NCBI GenBank assembly: GCA_903642225.1
Contig: CAHJWI010000035.1
Coordinates: forward strand, 1 to 47,987
DNA length: 47,987 bases
DNA from: Acidobacteriaceae bacterium
Lineage (GTDB): Bacteria; Acidobacteriota; Terriglobia; Terriglobales; Acidobacteriaceae
Reading direction: 5' to 3'
Under the pieces are notes generated by a model that was not told where the DNA came from, searched no databases, and was given only the letters and a program-made list of their open reading frames with translations. Shown piece after piece: positions 24,932 through 33,748 of the stretch. Both the position numbers and the translations under genes were made by a program. The number at the start of each line of letters is the position of its first letter. Within the stretch, counting starts at the first letter, position 1.

Positions 24932-25726
24932 TCAGGAGCCGAGACCCTTTCGAGGTTTGGACGGCTTTGGAGCCGGTTGGTCCCGTACTGGTGTCGCGGC
25001 GAGGCGGCGTTGGCGCGCGGCTTCGTACAGCACGACGGCTCCGGCGACCGAGACATTGAGTGACGGCACGGCGCCCAGCATAGGGATGCTGAGGAGGAAG
25101 TCGCAGGTGCGTTTGGTGAGATCGTGCAGACCGGCGCCTTCGCGCCCAAGGACGAGGCAAATGTTGCCGGTGAAGTCGAAGTCTGTGTAGACCTGCGAAC
25201 CGCGCTCGTCAAGGCCGACGATCCAGACGTTTTCGCGCTTGATCTGCTCCAGCGAGCGGACCAGGTTGGTGACTTTGGCCATGCGGACGTGCTCTGTGGC
25301 ACCGGCGGCGGCTTTTGCGACGGTTCCGGTGACACCGGCCGCACGGCGTTCCGGCAGGACGACGCCGCTGACACCGGCACCGTCTGCGGTGCGCAAAAGG
25401 GCGCCGAGGTTGTGGGGGTCCTCCACACCGTCAAGGGCGAGCAGTAGGTGATTGCCGGTGGAGGGCGGTGAGGTGAGGAGATCTTCGAGCGTGAGGGCGC
25501 GGCGTTCGCGCAGAAAGGCGACGACGCCACCGTGGGTTTCGGTGCGGGTCATGCGGGCCAGGTCGTCGCGCGAGGCGGAAACGACACGGATACGGCTGGC
25601 ACGGCAGAGGTCGGCGAGGTCCGAGAGGCGTGGGCTACCGCCGGATTGGATGGTGACGTGGTCCAGGTCAGTGGGCCGGGTGCGGACGGCCTCAGTGACC
25701 GGATGCACGCCGAAAAGAACTTCCAT
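24932..25726 (-). CDS. rlmB: 23S rRNA (guanosine-2'-O-)-methyltransferase RlmB-like (SPOUT family)
   Basis: A 264-residue TrmH/SpoU-type methyltransferase with an N-terminal substrate-binding domain (residues 1-85, beginning MEVLFGVHPVTEAV) and a knotted catalytic domain. The three SPOUT motifs are present: LDGVEDPHNLGALLRTAD, LVLGREGAGL, and IPMLGAVPSLNVSVAGAVVLYEA. RlmB methylates a conserved guanosine in 23S rRNA; TrmH-like tRNA methyltransferases look similar, but the N-terminal domain favours RlmB. The tail after residue 240 is basic. The next gene on this strand begins 38 bp downstream. Confidence 0.88.
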   Translation of the reverse strand: MEVLFGVHPVTEAVRTRPTDLDHVTIQSGGSPRLSDLADLCRASRIRVVSASRDDLARMTRTETHGGVVAFLRERRALTLEDLLTSPPSTGNHLLLALDGVEDPHNLGALLRTADGAGVSGVVLPERRAAGVTGTVAKAAAGATEHVRMAKVTNLVRSLEQIKRENVWIVGLDERGSQVYTDFDFTGNICLVLGREGAGLHDLTKRTCDFLLSIPMLGAVPSLNVSVAGAVVLYEAARQRRLAATPVRDQPAPKPSKPRKGLGS

Positions 25727-25841
25727 GGTTCCAGTGTACGAGTTTGTCGGTGCTCGGATGCGCAGGTGCGCCGTATACTTCGGCCAGCCTGCGGGGTTTC
25801 AGAGTGCACTTGCGGGTTTTTGAGCAGAGGTTGCGATCGCA

Positions 25842-26585
25842 ATGCCGTTGCCAGAAAAGTTGCCGATTCACCGCGTCTTTTCGCTAGAGAGTCGCGTCCA
25901 CTCTGGTGTGAACGCTTCCGCGACCATTCACGGTGCCTCTTCCCTGCGCAGCCTGATAGGTGCGCGCACGGCTGAGCAAGTGGAAGCCGCCGCGCAGGAG
26001 AATGCGGCGATTGCGCAGGGCCTAAAGCGGCAGGATACCGCTCTGCTTGACCAGTTAATCGACCAGTACCAACACCGGCTGATGCGTTACCTGACGTTTT
26101 TAACGGGTCGTCGTGAGGTTGCGGAAGACCTGTTTCAAGAGACGTGGATCCGTGTGCTGATGCGGGGAGCGCAGTTCAACGGCAAGGCACGCTTCGACAC
26201 GTGGCTTTTCACGATTGCGCGCAACCTGGTAATCGACCTGTCGCGCAAAAAGACGATGGCGTCGCTGGACGAAATGCAGGACCCCGGCGAGGATGAACGG
26301 CCCTTTGAGATTGCGGGGGACGGACCGTCGCCGTACGAGCAGTTCCGCACGCGAGAGAATGCGGCGGAGGTGGCGGCGGTGTTGCTGCAACTGCACCCGA
26401 CGTATCGTGAGGTGCTGGTGTTGCGGTTCCATGAGGAGCTGCCGCTGGAGGAGATTGCCAGCGTGACACGGTCGCCGTTAAGTACGGTGAAGTCCAGGCT
26501 GTATCGCGGTCTGGCAGCGCTGAAGCCGGAGCTTGAGCGTGTGCGCGCCGCCAGGCAGGCAGGCGCTAACGGGGAGGCTTGCTGA
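25842..26585 (+). CDS. ECF-type RNA polymerase sigma factor
   Basis: A 247-residue group 4 (extracytoplasmic function) sigma factor. Region 2 spans about residues 67-135 and includes YQHRLMRYLTFLTGRREVAEDL, FQETWIRVL and FDTWLFTIARNLVIDL. Region 4 begins near residue 180 with LLQLHPTYREVLVLRF and includes LPLEEIASVTRSPLSTVKSRLYRGL, the DNA-reading helix-turn-helix. About 55 N-terminal residues precede region 2, longer than usual. A -10-like TATACT lies upstream (25774-25779). The next gene starts 1 bp after its stop and is a small membrane protein, which by position could be its regulator, though it lacks the zinc-binding anti-sigma motif. Confidence 0.9.
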   Translation: MPLPEKLPIHRVFSLESRVHSGVNASATIHGASSLRSLIGARTAEQVEAAAQENAAIAQGLKRQDTALLDQLIDQYQHRLMRYLTFLTGRREVAEDLFQETWIRVLMRGAQFNGKARFDTWLFTIARNLVIDLSRKKTMASLDEMQDPGEDERPFEIAGDGPSPYEQFRTRENAAEVAAVLLQLHPTYREVLVLRFHEELPLEEIASVTRSPLSTVKSRLYRGLAALKPELERVRAARQAGANGEAC

Positions 26586-26586
26586 G

Positions 26587-27030
26587 ATGGCTTGCAAGAA
26601 TCAGCCCCTTCACGGTGAACCTGGCGGGACAGGATTGCCCGCCTTAAACAGCGACGGTGCGGCGCAACCGCATTTTTCTGCCGGTGCACGCGCTGCCATT
26701 GTGAACCGGACGCATCGCGTTGTGCGCGAACGGGCGCAGCAGCTAAAAGCGCGGCGTAGCAGTGTACGGAGCCTGGTGGTGCCGCTGCTGATCTGCTCCG
26801 TTCTGCTGTTGATGATGAGCTATGCCTTGTGGACGGTGCTGTCCAGCGGAGGCGCTTCCATTGGCGAGTTGCAGGTGGAAGCAGGCAGGCTGCTGGATGT
26901 GCACGCCATGGACACGGATGGCCCGCTCTCTGTACTGTTCTTCTGGTTTTTGCCGGTTAGCGCGGTGACTATGGGAACGGTTCTCTTCCGGCGCTCGCGC
27001 GGGCGTGGCGACGGCGAGGTGACGCGGTGA
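26587..27030 (+). CDS. Membrane protein encoded after the ECF sigma gene
   Basis: A 147-residue protein I do not recognise. The first 45 residues are hydrophilic, then a basic stretch with RVVRERAQQLKARRSS precedes a membrane helix (about residues 60-82, VVPLLICSVLLLMMSYALW). A short extracytoplasmic part leads to a second helix (about 115-135). No HxxxCxxC zinc anti-sigma motif is present. The ATG at 26587 follows the sigma stop by one base, and the stop overlaps the next gene's GTG start. An anti-sigma or accessory role is inference from position. Confidence 0.65.
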   Translation: MACKNQPLHGEPGGTGLPALNSDGAAQPHFSAGARAAIVNRTHRVVRERAQQLKARRSSVRSLVVPLLICSVLLLMMSYALWTVLSSGGASIGELQVEAGRLLDVHAMDTDGPLSVLFFWFLPVSAVTMGTVLFRRSRGRGDGEVTR

Positions 27031-27572
27031 ACTGGGGGTTTGACAGCAATTCACGCCCGGACGTGGAGAAGCAGGATAGCGAGTTACGCCTGATTCCTTC
27101 TTGGTCCGTTGCGCTGTCTGTGGTGATGTTCATTGCGGTTCAGTTCCTGTTCCATGTAGACAATGGCGGCCCGCAGCATCACGGTGGGCCTGCTCCCGTG
27201 CGCTGGCTGTTCAGCTATAGCTGGGGAACGGCGCTTGCGAGTTACGTGCTGCTGATCGGGTATATCAGCCGTGACGTGAAGCGGCGCAACATGAGTCCGG
27301 GAATCTGGATGCTGATTGCGCTGGTGATGCCCGGCGGCATCGGTGCGATCGTGTACTTTCTGCTGCGGCAGCCAGTGATGACACGGTGTCCAAGCTGCAG
27401 GACGGAGCTTGCCAGTGGTTTTCATTTCTGTCCGCAGTGCCAGTTCCAAATGGCTCCTGTGTGCGGGCAATGCTTCCGCGGCGTGCACATTACAGATGCA
27501 TTTTGTGTGCAGTGTGGGCACGATTTGACAGAGGATTCCATGCCGGCGAGGCTCCGCTCGTTTAGCGATTAG
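27027..27572 (+). CDS. Zinc-ribbon membrane protein in the ECF sigma operon
   Basis: A 181-residue protein with three hydrophobic segments (about residues 28-45, 66-82 and 95-112) and a C-terminal double zinc ribbon. Cysteine pairs CPSC and CPQC form one ribbon, CGQC and CVQC the second. The start is GTG at 27027, overlapping the stop of the previous gene by three bases. Such proteins are widespread in Acidobacteria without known function. The close linkage to the sigma factor suggests a shared envelope role. Confidence 0.68.
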   Translation: MNWGFDSNSRPDVEKQDSELRLIPSWSVALSVVMFIAVQFLFHVDNGGPQHHGGPAPVRWLFSYSWGTALASYVLLIGYISRDVKRRNMSPGIWMLIALVMPGGIGAIVYFLLRQPVMTRCPSCRTELASGFHFCPQCQFQMAPVCGQCFRGVHITDAFCVQCGHDLTEDSMPARLRSFSD

Positions 27573-27626
27573 GGCTGCCTGCGGAACAGAAGCGACGCAT
27601 CGTGCGTGAGCGGAATCTGAAGTGTC

Positions 27627-28409
27627 ATGAAGATGACGGGCAACACGATTTTGATTACGGGCGGTGGCACAGGCATTGGCCGCGGGCTAGCGGAAGCCTT
27701 TCACAGGCTGGGCAACACGGTCATCATTGCCGGGCGGAGGCAGGGTGTGCTGCGGGAGACAGCGCAGGCAAACCCCGGCATGGAGTTTGTGGGGCTGGAC
27801 ACCGGGGATTCGAAGAGCATCGACAGCGCGGTGCTGCATCTTTCGGATCGCTTTCCCAAGCTGAACGTGGTGGTTCACAACGCGGGCATCATGCAGAACG
27901 AGAATTTGCAGGGCAGCAACACGGACATCGCCAAGCAGACGATCGCTACAAATCTTATGGGGCCGATTCTGCTTACGTCGGCTCTGATGCCTGGCCTGCT
28001 GGAGCAGCCGAGTGGAGCCATCATTACGGTCACCTCCGGGCTGGCTTACCTGCCGCTGGCGATGACACCAACGTATTGCGCAACCAAGGCGGCGCTGCAT
28101 TCGTGGACGCAGTCGCTGCGCTATCAGATGCAGAGCACGGGTTTGCAGGTGATTGAGTTGGTGCCTCCATATGTGCAGACCGAGTTGATGGGTGAGCGGC
28201 AGAAGCAGGATCCAAATGCGATGCCGCTAACGGAGTACCTGGCTGAGACCATGCACTTGCTGCAGACGGAGCCGCATGGGACGGAGATCCTGGTAGAGCG
28301 TGTGAAGCCGCTGCGCTTTGCCGAGCGAGGCGACTACGACGAGCTGTTCAAGACGCGCAATGACGGGCTTATGAAGGCGCGCGCGGCGGAGATGCCGGGG
28401 AAGGATTAA
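27627..28409 (+). CDS. Short-chain dehydrogenase/reductase, DltE-like
   Basis: A 260-residue classical SDR with a Rossmann fold. The cofactor motif TGGGTGIG is at residues 11-18 and an arginine in AGRRQGVL suggests NADP(H). NNAG appears as HNAG, and the catalytic Ser and Tyr-Lys are in TVTSGLAYLP and YCATKAAL. Overall it resembles DltE-type oxidoreductases, named for their place in D-alanylation operons, but no dlt gene is nearby. It is 54 bp after the zinc-ribbon protein and may be transcribed separately. The substrate is not assignable. Confidence 0.82.
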   Translation: MKMTGNTILITGGGTGIGRGLAEAFHRLGNTVIIAGRRQGVLRETAQANPGMEFVGLDTGDSKSIDSAVLHLSDRFPKLNVVVHNAGIMQNENLQGSNTDIAKQTIATNLMGPILLTSALMPGLLEQPSGAIITVTSGLAYLPLAMTPTYCATKAALHSWTQSLRYQMQSTGLQVIELVPPYVQTELMGERQKQDPNAMPLTEYLAETMHLLQTEPHGTEILVERVKPLRFAERGDYDELFKTRNDGLMKARAAEMPGKD

Positions 28410-28516
28410 CAGCGCAAATCCTTTAGCACGCGCAGATTTTCACGGGTGGGCGCCTTTTTGCTTGACGCGGTGCACCGGCCTGGGTTGTTCTGGGTGCGCA
28501 ACCAGAGGAGACCCCA

Positions 28517-28939
28517 ATGAAGTCACTCGACCCGTACCTGATGTTTGACGGAAACTGTCGCGAAGCCATGACCTATTACGCTGACGCGCTCCATGCGCAC
28601 GTGGACCTAATGGACGCGAGCCAGGGACCTTGTACGCCGGAAGATGCCGGACGTATTCTGCATGCACGTTTGCAAAAGGGCAATTTGCGGCTGATGGCGT
28701 CGGACACGATGTCGAGCTCAGGTCAGCGAGGAAGGCCGGTGATCGGCGACAACTTTCAGCTGTCGCTGGACTGTGAGAACCCGGAGGAACAGGACGAGGT
28801 GTTTGCGAAGTTGGCGGACGGCGGTTCCGTGCGGATGGCGTTGCAGGACACCTTCTGGGGCGCGCGCTTTGGCATGCTCACCGACAAGTTCGGCATCGAG
28901 TGGATGCTGAACTTTGATAAGACACCACACGTGATGTAG
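28517..28939 (+). CDS. VOC superfamily protein (PhnB/glyoxalase-like)
   Basis: A 140-residue protein of the PhnB-like branch of the vicinal oxygen chelate fold. Features are the opening LDPYLMFDGNCREAMTYYADAL, the middle LMASDT segment, and the closing FWGARFGMLTDKFGIEWMLNF. These proteins are often annotated as 3-demethylubiquinone methyltransferase-like, but no methyltransferase activity is implied. The start ATG at 28517 has GAGGAGA six to seven bases upstream. It ends 2 bp from the converging MFS gene. Confidence 0.82.
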   Translation: MKSLDPYLMFDGNCREAMTYYADALHAHVDLMDASQGPCTPEDAGRILHARLQKGNLRLMASDTMSSSGQRGRPVIGDNFQLSLDCENPEEQDEVFAKLADGGSVRMALQDTFWGARFGMLTDKFGIEWMLNFDKTPHVM

Positions 28940-28941
28940 AG

Positions 28942-30298
28942 CTACGCGGGTTCGCGGCCACTGCGGCCAGTGTTCATGGCGAGTGCGACGCTACACACCA
29001 TGAAGCCGGCGGCGACATAGTACGGCAGGCCTGGCAGGTGGAAACCACTAAAGTCACCCACCGCCTTGGCGAAAAGCCAGGTGAAAAGGCCGGGGCCAAG
29101 CATGCCAGCGATACCGCGCAGGCTGTTGATGGCACCCTGGAGCTGGCCTTGCTCCGATGGGCCGGCGGTGCGGCTCATCAAACTTTGCGTTGCCGGCCAA
29201 GCAATGGAGGTCAGGTTGAGCAGGGGGATGGACGCCAGGAACCACCAGCCATTGGGCGCCGCGGCGAAGCCGATGTAGCCGATGGCGCCACCCGCGAGGC
29301 CGCAGATAGTGGCCTTGCGGTCTCCAAGGACAGCCGAAGCGCGGCGAACCAGGAAGAAGCCATAGAGGATAGTCATGGCGCCAAGTGCTGCAAGCGAGTT
29401 GCCGACCGCGTGAATGGACCAGTGGTAACGGTATTCCGCGTACACGACGTAAACATTGAGCAGGGAGTTCTGTGCCAGGTAGCCCAGCAGAAGAACGCAC
29501 GACAGCGCAACCATGGTGCGCGACCGCGAAAACATGCACGGAGCCGATTGGGTTCGCACGCTTCCAGGAGAACGGGCTCCGGTTTTCTTTGGAGAGTGAT
29601 TCCGGCAGCACAAAGTAGCCGTAAAGAGCGTTGCACAGCGACAGGCTGGCGGAGACCCAGAACGGCAGCCGCGGGTGAAAGCCGCCGAGCCAACCGCCGA
29701 GCGCCGGACCCACGATGAAACCGAAGCCGAACGCCGCCTGCAACATGCCAAACGCGGCGGCACGCTTTTCTCGCGGAGTCACGTCGCTCATGTAAGCCTG
29801 CGCGGTGGGTACGCTGCTGGCAGTGATCCCAGCCAGGACACGACCGATGAGCAGGAAGCTCAACGACGGTGCGAGAGCCATGAGGACGTAGTCGCATCCC
29901 AGGCCGAAGTTGGAGAGCAGAACGATGGGACGGCGTCCGAAGCGGTCAGACAGCGAACCAAGCACAGGCGAGAAGAAGAACTGCATGGCGGCAAACACCA
30001 TTCCGAAGATGCCGATCATCTCTGCCGTACGTGCGGTGGAATTGCCGAAACCCCCGATGAGGCTGGGCAGCACAGGCGCGATCATGCCGAGCGCAAGCAT
30101 GTCGAGGCCCACGGTGAGATAGATAAAGATGGCGGCTGCACGCTGCTTTGTGGGAGTGCTCGCCGGGGTGGGTGTTGGGTCTGCAGCGGGGTAATCTGTT
30201 GGGTCGTTGACTGCCGATGTGGCCGCGACATCGGCGGCCGCATGGAAGGTGTCCTGCTCAAGAGGGGTCTCGCTGGAGCTGCTACCGTCCGCGCTCAC
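28942..30298 (-). pseudogene. MFS transporter (TetA/DHA1-like), interrupted by a frameshift
   Basis: A 12-helix major facilitator of about 450 residues split between two frames. The first, from 30298, runs through a Pro/Thr-rich N-terminal tail, TM1 (TVGLDMLALGMIAPVLPSL), the MFS loop GSLSDRFGRRPI, and up to KRANPIGSVHVFA. The second resumes at SRTMVALSCVLLLGYLAQN and ends at 28942 after GRSGREPA. Removing one G near 29526 restores a continuous TetA-like sequence. TetA-type antiporters export drugs or metabolites by proton exchange; the substrate is unknown. The start overlaps the ispD stop by 4 bp. Either the gene is newly inactive or the base is an error. Confidence 0.78.
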
Positions 30299-30999
30299 TG
30301 GCGGCCACGCAGATAGAACTCGGCGAGCTCGAGATCACCGGGCTGAGTGATTTTGAAATTTGCCGGCGAGCCAGGCACGACAGCAACGGTGGTACCGGCG
30401 CGCTCCAGCAGGCTGGCTTCGTCTGTGCCGAGAAAGCTGTCGTGCTCGGCCTCCTGAAAGGCGCGCAGAAGCGTGGCGAAGCGGGCACCCTGGGGTGTTT
30501 GTGCCTGCACCACGCGCTCGCGGGGAATGGTGGAGGTGATGATGGCGCCGTGGGCAGTGCGCTCCACCTGCTTGATGGTGTCAAGCGCTGGCAGGCCGAC
30601 GATGGCGGCACCGTGCTGCTCGATCGCGTCGATGGTGCGATTGATTGTGGCGGTGTCGATCAGAGGACGAACCGCGTCGTGTACAAGGACGATATCGTCT
30701 GGTGCGGCGATAAGGGTTTGCAACGCGTTGTAGACGCTGGCTTGACGATGGTCGCCGCCGATGGCGAGAGTGACGCGACCGGACAGGCCGTGGTCGTCCA
30801 GTTGAGTCTGCACGTGCTGCTGTTCTGCAGCGCGCGTGGCGAGGATGATGCCAGCTACGCGCGGCACCGCAGCAAAGGCTCGCACGCTGCGCACCAGGAC
30901 GGGTTCGCCGCCAAGGACCAGAAACTGCTTGGCGGACACACCGGGCACGGCCATGCGTGTGCCGAGCCCTGCTGCCGGAAGAATAACGTGAACCTGCAT
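30295..30999 (-). CDS. ispD: 2-C-methyl-D-erythritol 4-phosphate cytidylyltransferase
   Basis: IspD (234 aa) transfers CMP from CTP to methylerythritol phosphate, the third step of the MEP isoprenoid pathway. The CTP-binding N-terminus VILPAAGLGTRM is followed by KQFLVLGGEPVL. GGDHRQASVYNAL and LVHDAVRPLI carry the usual substrate-binding residues, and QTPQGARFATLLRAF and TDEASLLERAG are typical C-terminal motifs. The start at 30999 diverges from ispF, which encodes a later step of the same pathway. The end overlaps the MFS start by 4 bp. Confidence 0.93.
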   Translation of the reverse strand: MQVHVILPAAGLGTRMAVPGVSAKQFLVLGGEPVLVRSVRAFAAVPRVAGIILATRAAEQQHVQTQLDDHGLSGRVTLAIGGDHRQASVYNALQTLIAAPDDIVLVHDAVRPLIDTATINRTIDAIEQHGAAIVGLPALDTIKQVERTAHGAIITSTIPRERVVQAQTPQGARFATLLRAFQEAEHDSFLGTDEASLLERAGTTVAVVPGSPANFKITQPGDLELAEFYLRGRQ

Positions 31000-31092
31000 A
31001 GCGTTTCAGTTTAGACGGTCAGAGTATGTGGAATTGCCGGACGCCTTTTTGGATATGCTGGATGAACGCGGGGGATGCACGATTTGGCAGGC

Positions 31093-31701
31093 ATGAGGAT
31101 TGGGTACGGCTTCGATTCACACGCGTTCAAACCGGGGGTGCCGCTGGTGCTTGGTGGCATGAGAATTGAGCATACTGAGGGCCTGGCCGGCCACAGTGAC
31201 GGCGACGTGCTGCTACACGCCATTACCGATGCGCTGCTGGGTGCGGTGTCTGCCGGGGATATCGGAACGTTCTTTCCGCCCAGCGACGATCGCTGGAAGG
31301 GTGCAGCTTCGTCCATCTTTTTGGAGACGGCGCTGGAGGAAATTGCCACGGCGGGCTACCGGATCGTGAACCTGGACTGCGTGTTGATATTGCAGCGGCC
31401 GAAGATTGTGCCGATTGCGGGGGACATGCGTGCGCGCGTAGCCGAGCTATTGAACGTGCCGGCGGGAGATGTGGGCATTAAAGCAAAGACGCCGGAAGGC
31501 CTGAACCAGGACGGGGTGGCCGTTGCGCATGTGACGGTACTGCTGGAGGCGCTAGCTGAGCCGGAGGAGCCCAAGCGCATGACTGCCACGATAGAGGATG
31601 ACGCTGAAGTAGAGGTCGTGGTGAGAAGCTTGATGGGAGAGACGCACGACCTGCGCCGGCTCGGACGGAAGCCGGCTTTTGATTCCGACGATTTAACGTA
31701 G
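31093..31701 (+). CDS. ispF: 2-C-methyl-D-erythritol 2,4-cyclodiphosphate synthase
   Basis: IspF (about 202 aa) cyclises CDP-methylerythritol 2-phosphate, releasing CMP. The zinc site is seen in GFDSHAF and in AGHSDGDVLLHAITDALLGA. IGTFFPPSD and KAKTPEGL match the family active-site loops; the usual GLGF reads GLNQD here. I set the start at the ATG 31093 so the protein begins MRIGYGFDSH, as in the family; an ATG at 31075 is in frame. About 45 extra C-terminal residues, acidic then ending RRLGRKPAFDSDDLT, follow the conserved domain. Confidence 0.92.
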   Translation: MRIGYGFDSHAFKPGVPLVLGGMRIEHTEGLAGHSDGDVLLHAITDALLGAVSAGDIGTFFPPSDDRWKGAASSIFLETALEEIATAGYRIVNLDCVLILQRPKIVPIAGDMRARVAELLNVPAGDVGIKAKTPEGLNQDGVAVAHVTVLLEALAEPEEPKRMTATIEDDAEVEVVVRSLMGETHDLRRLGRKPAFDSDDLT

Positions 31702-31760
31702 CGCGACCGTGCGCGTGGTGTCAGAATGCTCAGATACCGTTTTTGCCCGAGGGAGGCACG

Positions 31761-32168
31761 ATGGATCCGTCCACAATAGACCAGGCGCAGATTCAACACA
31801 TGGTTGCGGCAATGGCGCCGGTGATCGGGATACTTGGTCTCGTCTTTCTGGCGCTACTCATTGTGCCGTTCTGGTTTGCGTTCAAAAAGTCTGGCTTGTC
31901 TCCGTGGCTGTCGCTGCTCGTGCTGCTGCCAGCGGGCACGCTGATTACGCTGTACGTTTTGGCGTTTGCGCGGTGGCGTGTGGTGCCAATGGCAACGGAA
32001 TATCCTCCTTATCCTTCCCAAAATTACCCTCCGCAACAGTACGTGCAGCAGGCCAACTATCCGGCAGCCACGGGCTACACGCCGCAGCCGGGCTACCCAG
32101 CGGCTTCACCGGCTTATCCAGCGCCGCCACAGCCTGCGCACCCACCGGTGGAGCCGCGCGAGGTTTAG
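31761..32168 (+). CDS. Small membrane protein with Pro/Tyr-rich tail, function unknown
   Basis: A 135-residue protein with two membrane helices (about residues 17-40 and 51-70). A cytoplasmic or extracytoplasmic tail of 50 residues rich in Pro, Tyr, Ala and Gln follows (YPPYPSQNYPPQQYV, then repeated GYTPQPGYPA-like units). Such tails are often flexible spacers or protein-binding segments. The start ATG at 31761 has GGGAGG five bases upstream; an in-frame TTG at 31743 is unlikely. I do not recognise the family. Confidence 0.65.
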   Translation: MDPSTIDQAQIQHMVAAMAPVIGILGLVFLALLIVPFWFAFKKSGLSPWLSLLVLLPAGTLITLYVLAFARWRVVPMATEYPPYPSQNYPPQQYVQQANYPAATGYTPQPGYPAASPAYPAPPQPAHPPVEPREV

Positions 32169-32197
32169 GCGGCCCCGGCTGCTAGCATGCTGAAGGC

Positions 32198-33745
32198 ATG
32201 ATGATTCAGGAAACGGCAGCAAATACCAAGCAGGCGGGCCCCGTTCGCGTACGCATCGCACCTTCTCCCACTGGCGACCCGCATGTGGGCACGGCGTATA
32301 TCGGGCTACTGAACTATGTGTTCGCCAAGCAACGTGGCGGCAGATTCGTGTTGCGCATCGAGGACACGGACCGTAGCCGATTTGTGGCAAGCAGCGAGCA
32401 AATGATCTTCGACGCGCTGCACTGGACAGGCCTGGAGTGGGATGAGGGACCCGATGTCGGCGGGCCACATGGGCCATACCGGCAGAGCGAGCGGACGGAA
32501 ATTTATCGCGAGTATTGTGACAAGCTGCTGGAGAGCGGCCATGCCTATCGCGCCTTTGAGACAGCAGAGGAACTGGACGCCGAGCGCAAGGCGCAGATGG
32601 GTGCCAAACAGCCGCCCAAGTACAACGGACCTTCGCGCCGGTATACGCAGGAGCAGGTGGACACCGCTCTGGCGGGTAGCAAGCCGTACACCATTCGCCT
32701 GCGCGTGCCGCAGGGGGACGCGGGTGTCGGCACGGCGTCCACCACGTTTCGGGATGAGTTGCGCGGCGACATTACGTTCGACCACTTCAACGTCGATGAT
32801 CAGGTGCTGATGAAGTCGGACGGCTTCCCGACCTACCATTTGGCAAACGTGGTGGATGACCACCTGATGGGTATTACCGACGTGATTCGCGCGGAGGAAT
32901 GGATCAGCAGCACGCCCAAGCACGTGCTGCTGTACCAGGCGTTTGGGTGGGATCTGCCGCGCTTCTGGCACATGCCGCTGCTGCGCAATATCGACAAGAG
33001 CAAGATCAGCAAGCGCAAGAATCCGGTGTCGCTTGTGTATTATCGCCAGGCAGGTTTCCTACCGCAGGCGCTGCTCAATTTTCTGGGATTGATGGGTGGC
33101 GGCATGGCTCAGCCCACCGAGCAGGAGATTGTCAGCAAGGGCCTCGACACGCGGCTGATCGACATTTTTTCGCTCATGGAAATGGTGGAGCGGTTCGACT
33201 TCAAGCGCATCTCGCTTGGTGGGCCGGTGTTCGACCTGGTGAAGTTGAAGTGGATGAACAGCGAGTATCTGCGCGCTCTGGACGCGGAGGCGTTCTTCCA
33301 GGCGATGCGCGCGACGGTGTTTTCTGACGCGTACCTGCGCGCAATTGCGCCGCTTGTGCAGACGCGCATCGAGACACTGGGCCAGTTCGGGGATTTGACA
33401 GATTTCTTTTTCAAAGATGACGTGATGCCCGCGCCGGAGCTGTTTGTGCCGAAGAAGCGGACGCTGGAAGAGACGCTGCTTTTTGCGACCGAAATGCTGC
33501 CGGTGCTTGAGGCCGCGGATTGGACGCCGACGAGCATTGACGCCGGCCTGCGTGAGTTGCTGACCGCAAAGGAGTGGAGCGTGAAGGAAGCGTTTGGCCT
33601 GCTGCGGGTGATCCTGACAGGCAAAACGGCATCGCCACCGCTGCTGGAATCGCTGGTGGTTTTCGGTAAAGCGCGGTCATTGAACCGGGTGCGGCGCTTC
33701 CTGGAGCAGCAGAAGCGATTCCAAGCCTCGGCGAATCGTAAGTAA
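32198..33745 (+). CDS. gltX: Glutamyl-tRNA synthetase
   Basis: A 515-residue class I aminoacyl-tRNA synthetase that charges tRNA-Glu. The HIGH-type motif appears as APSPTGDPHVG at residues 25-35, and the KMSKS-type loop as KISKRKNP near residue 270. ADP/glutamate-site segments RFVLRIEDTD and RSGLEW-type GLEWDEGPDVGG are present, and FPTYHLANVVDDHLMGI is characteristic of GltX. The C-terminal anticodon-binding helical domain is complete. Length is slightly above the usual 470-490. It ends 3 bp before the converging DUF4268 gene. Confidence 0.95.
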   Translation: MMIQETAANTKQAGPVRVRIAPSPTGDPHVGTAYIGLLNYVFAKQRGGRFVLRIEDTDRSRFVASSEQMIFDALHWTGLEWDEGPDVGGPHGPYRQSERTEIYREYCDKLLESGHAYRAFETAEELDAERKAQMGAKQPPKYNGPSRRYTQEQVDTALAGSKPYTIRLRVPQGDAGVGTASTTFRDELRGDITFDHFNVDDQVLMKSDGFPTYHLANVVDDHLMGITDVIRAEEWISSTPKHVLLYQAFGWDLPRFWHMPLLRNIDKSKISKRKNPVSLVYYRQAGFLPQALLNFLGLMGGGMAQPTEQEIVSKGLDTRLIDIFSLMEMVERFDFKRISLGGPVFDLVKLKWMNSEYLRALDAEAFFQAMRATVFSDAYLRAIAPLVQTRIETLGQFGDLTDFFFKDDVMPAPELFVPKKRTLEETLLFATEMLPVLEAADWTPTSIDAGLRELLTAKEWSVKEAFGLLRVILTGKTASPPLLESLVVFGKARSLNRVRRFLEQQKRFQASANRK

Positions 33746-33748
33746 AAA

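Noticed and set aside
22599..25160. An 853-residue frame for the M1-like protein
   Set aside because: The first 89 residues overlap rlmB and are Arg/Pro-rich shadow; a signal peptide begins at 24893.
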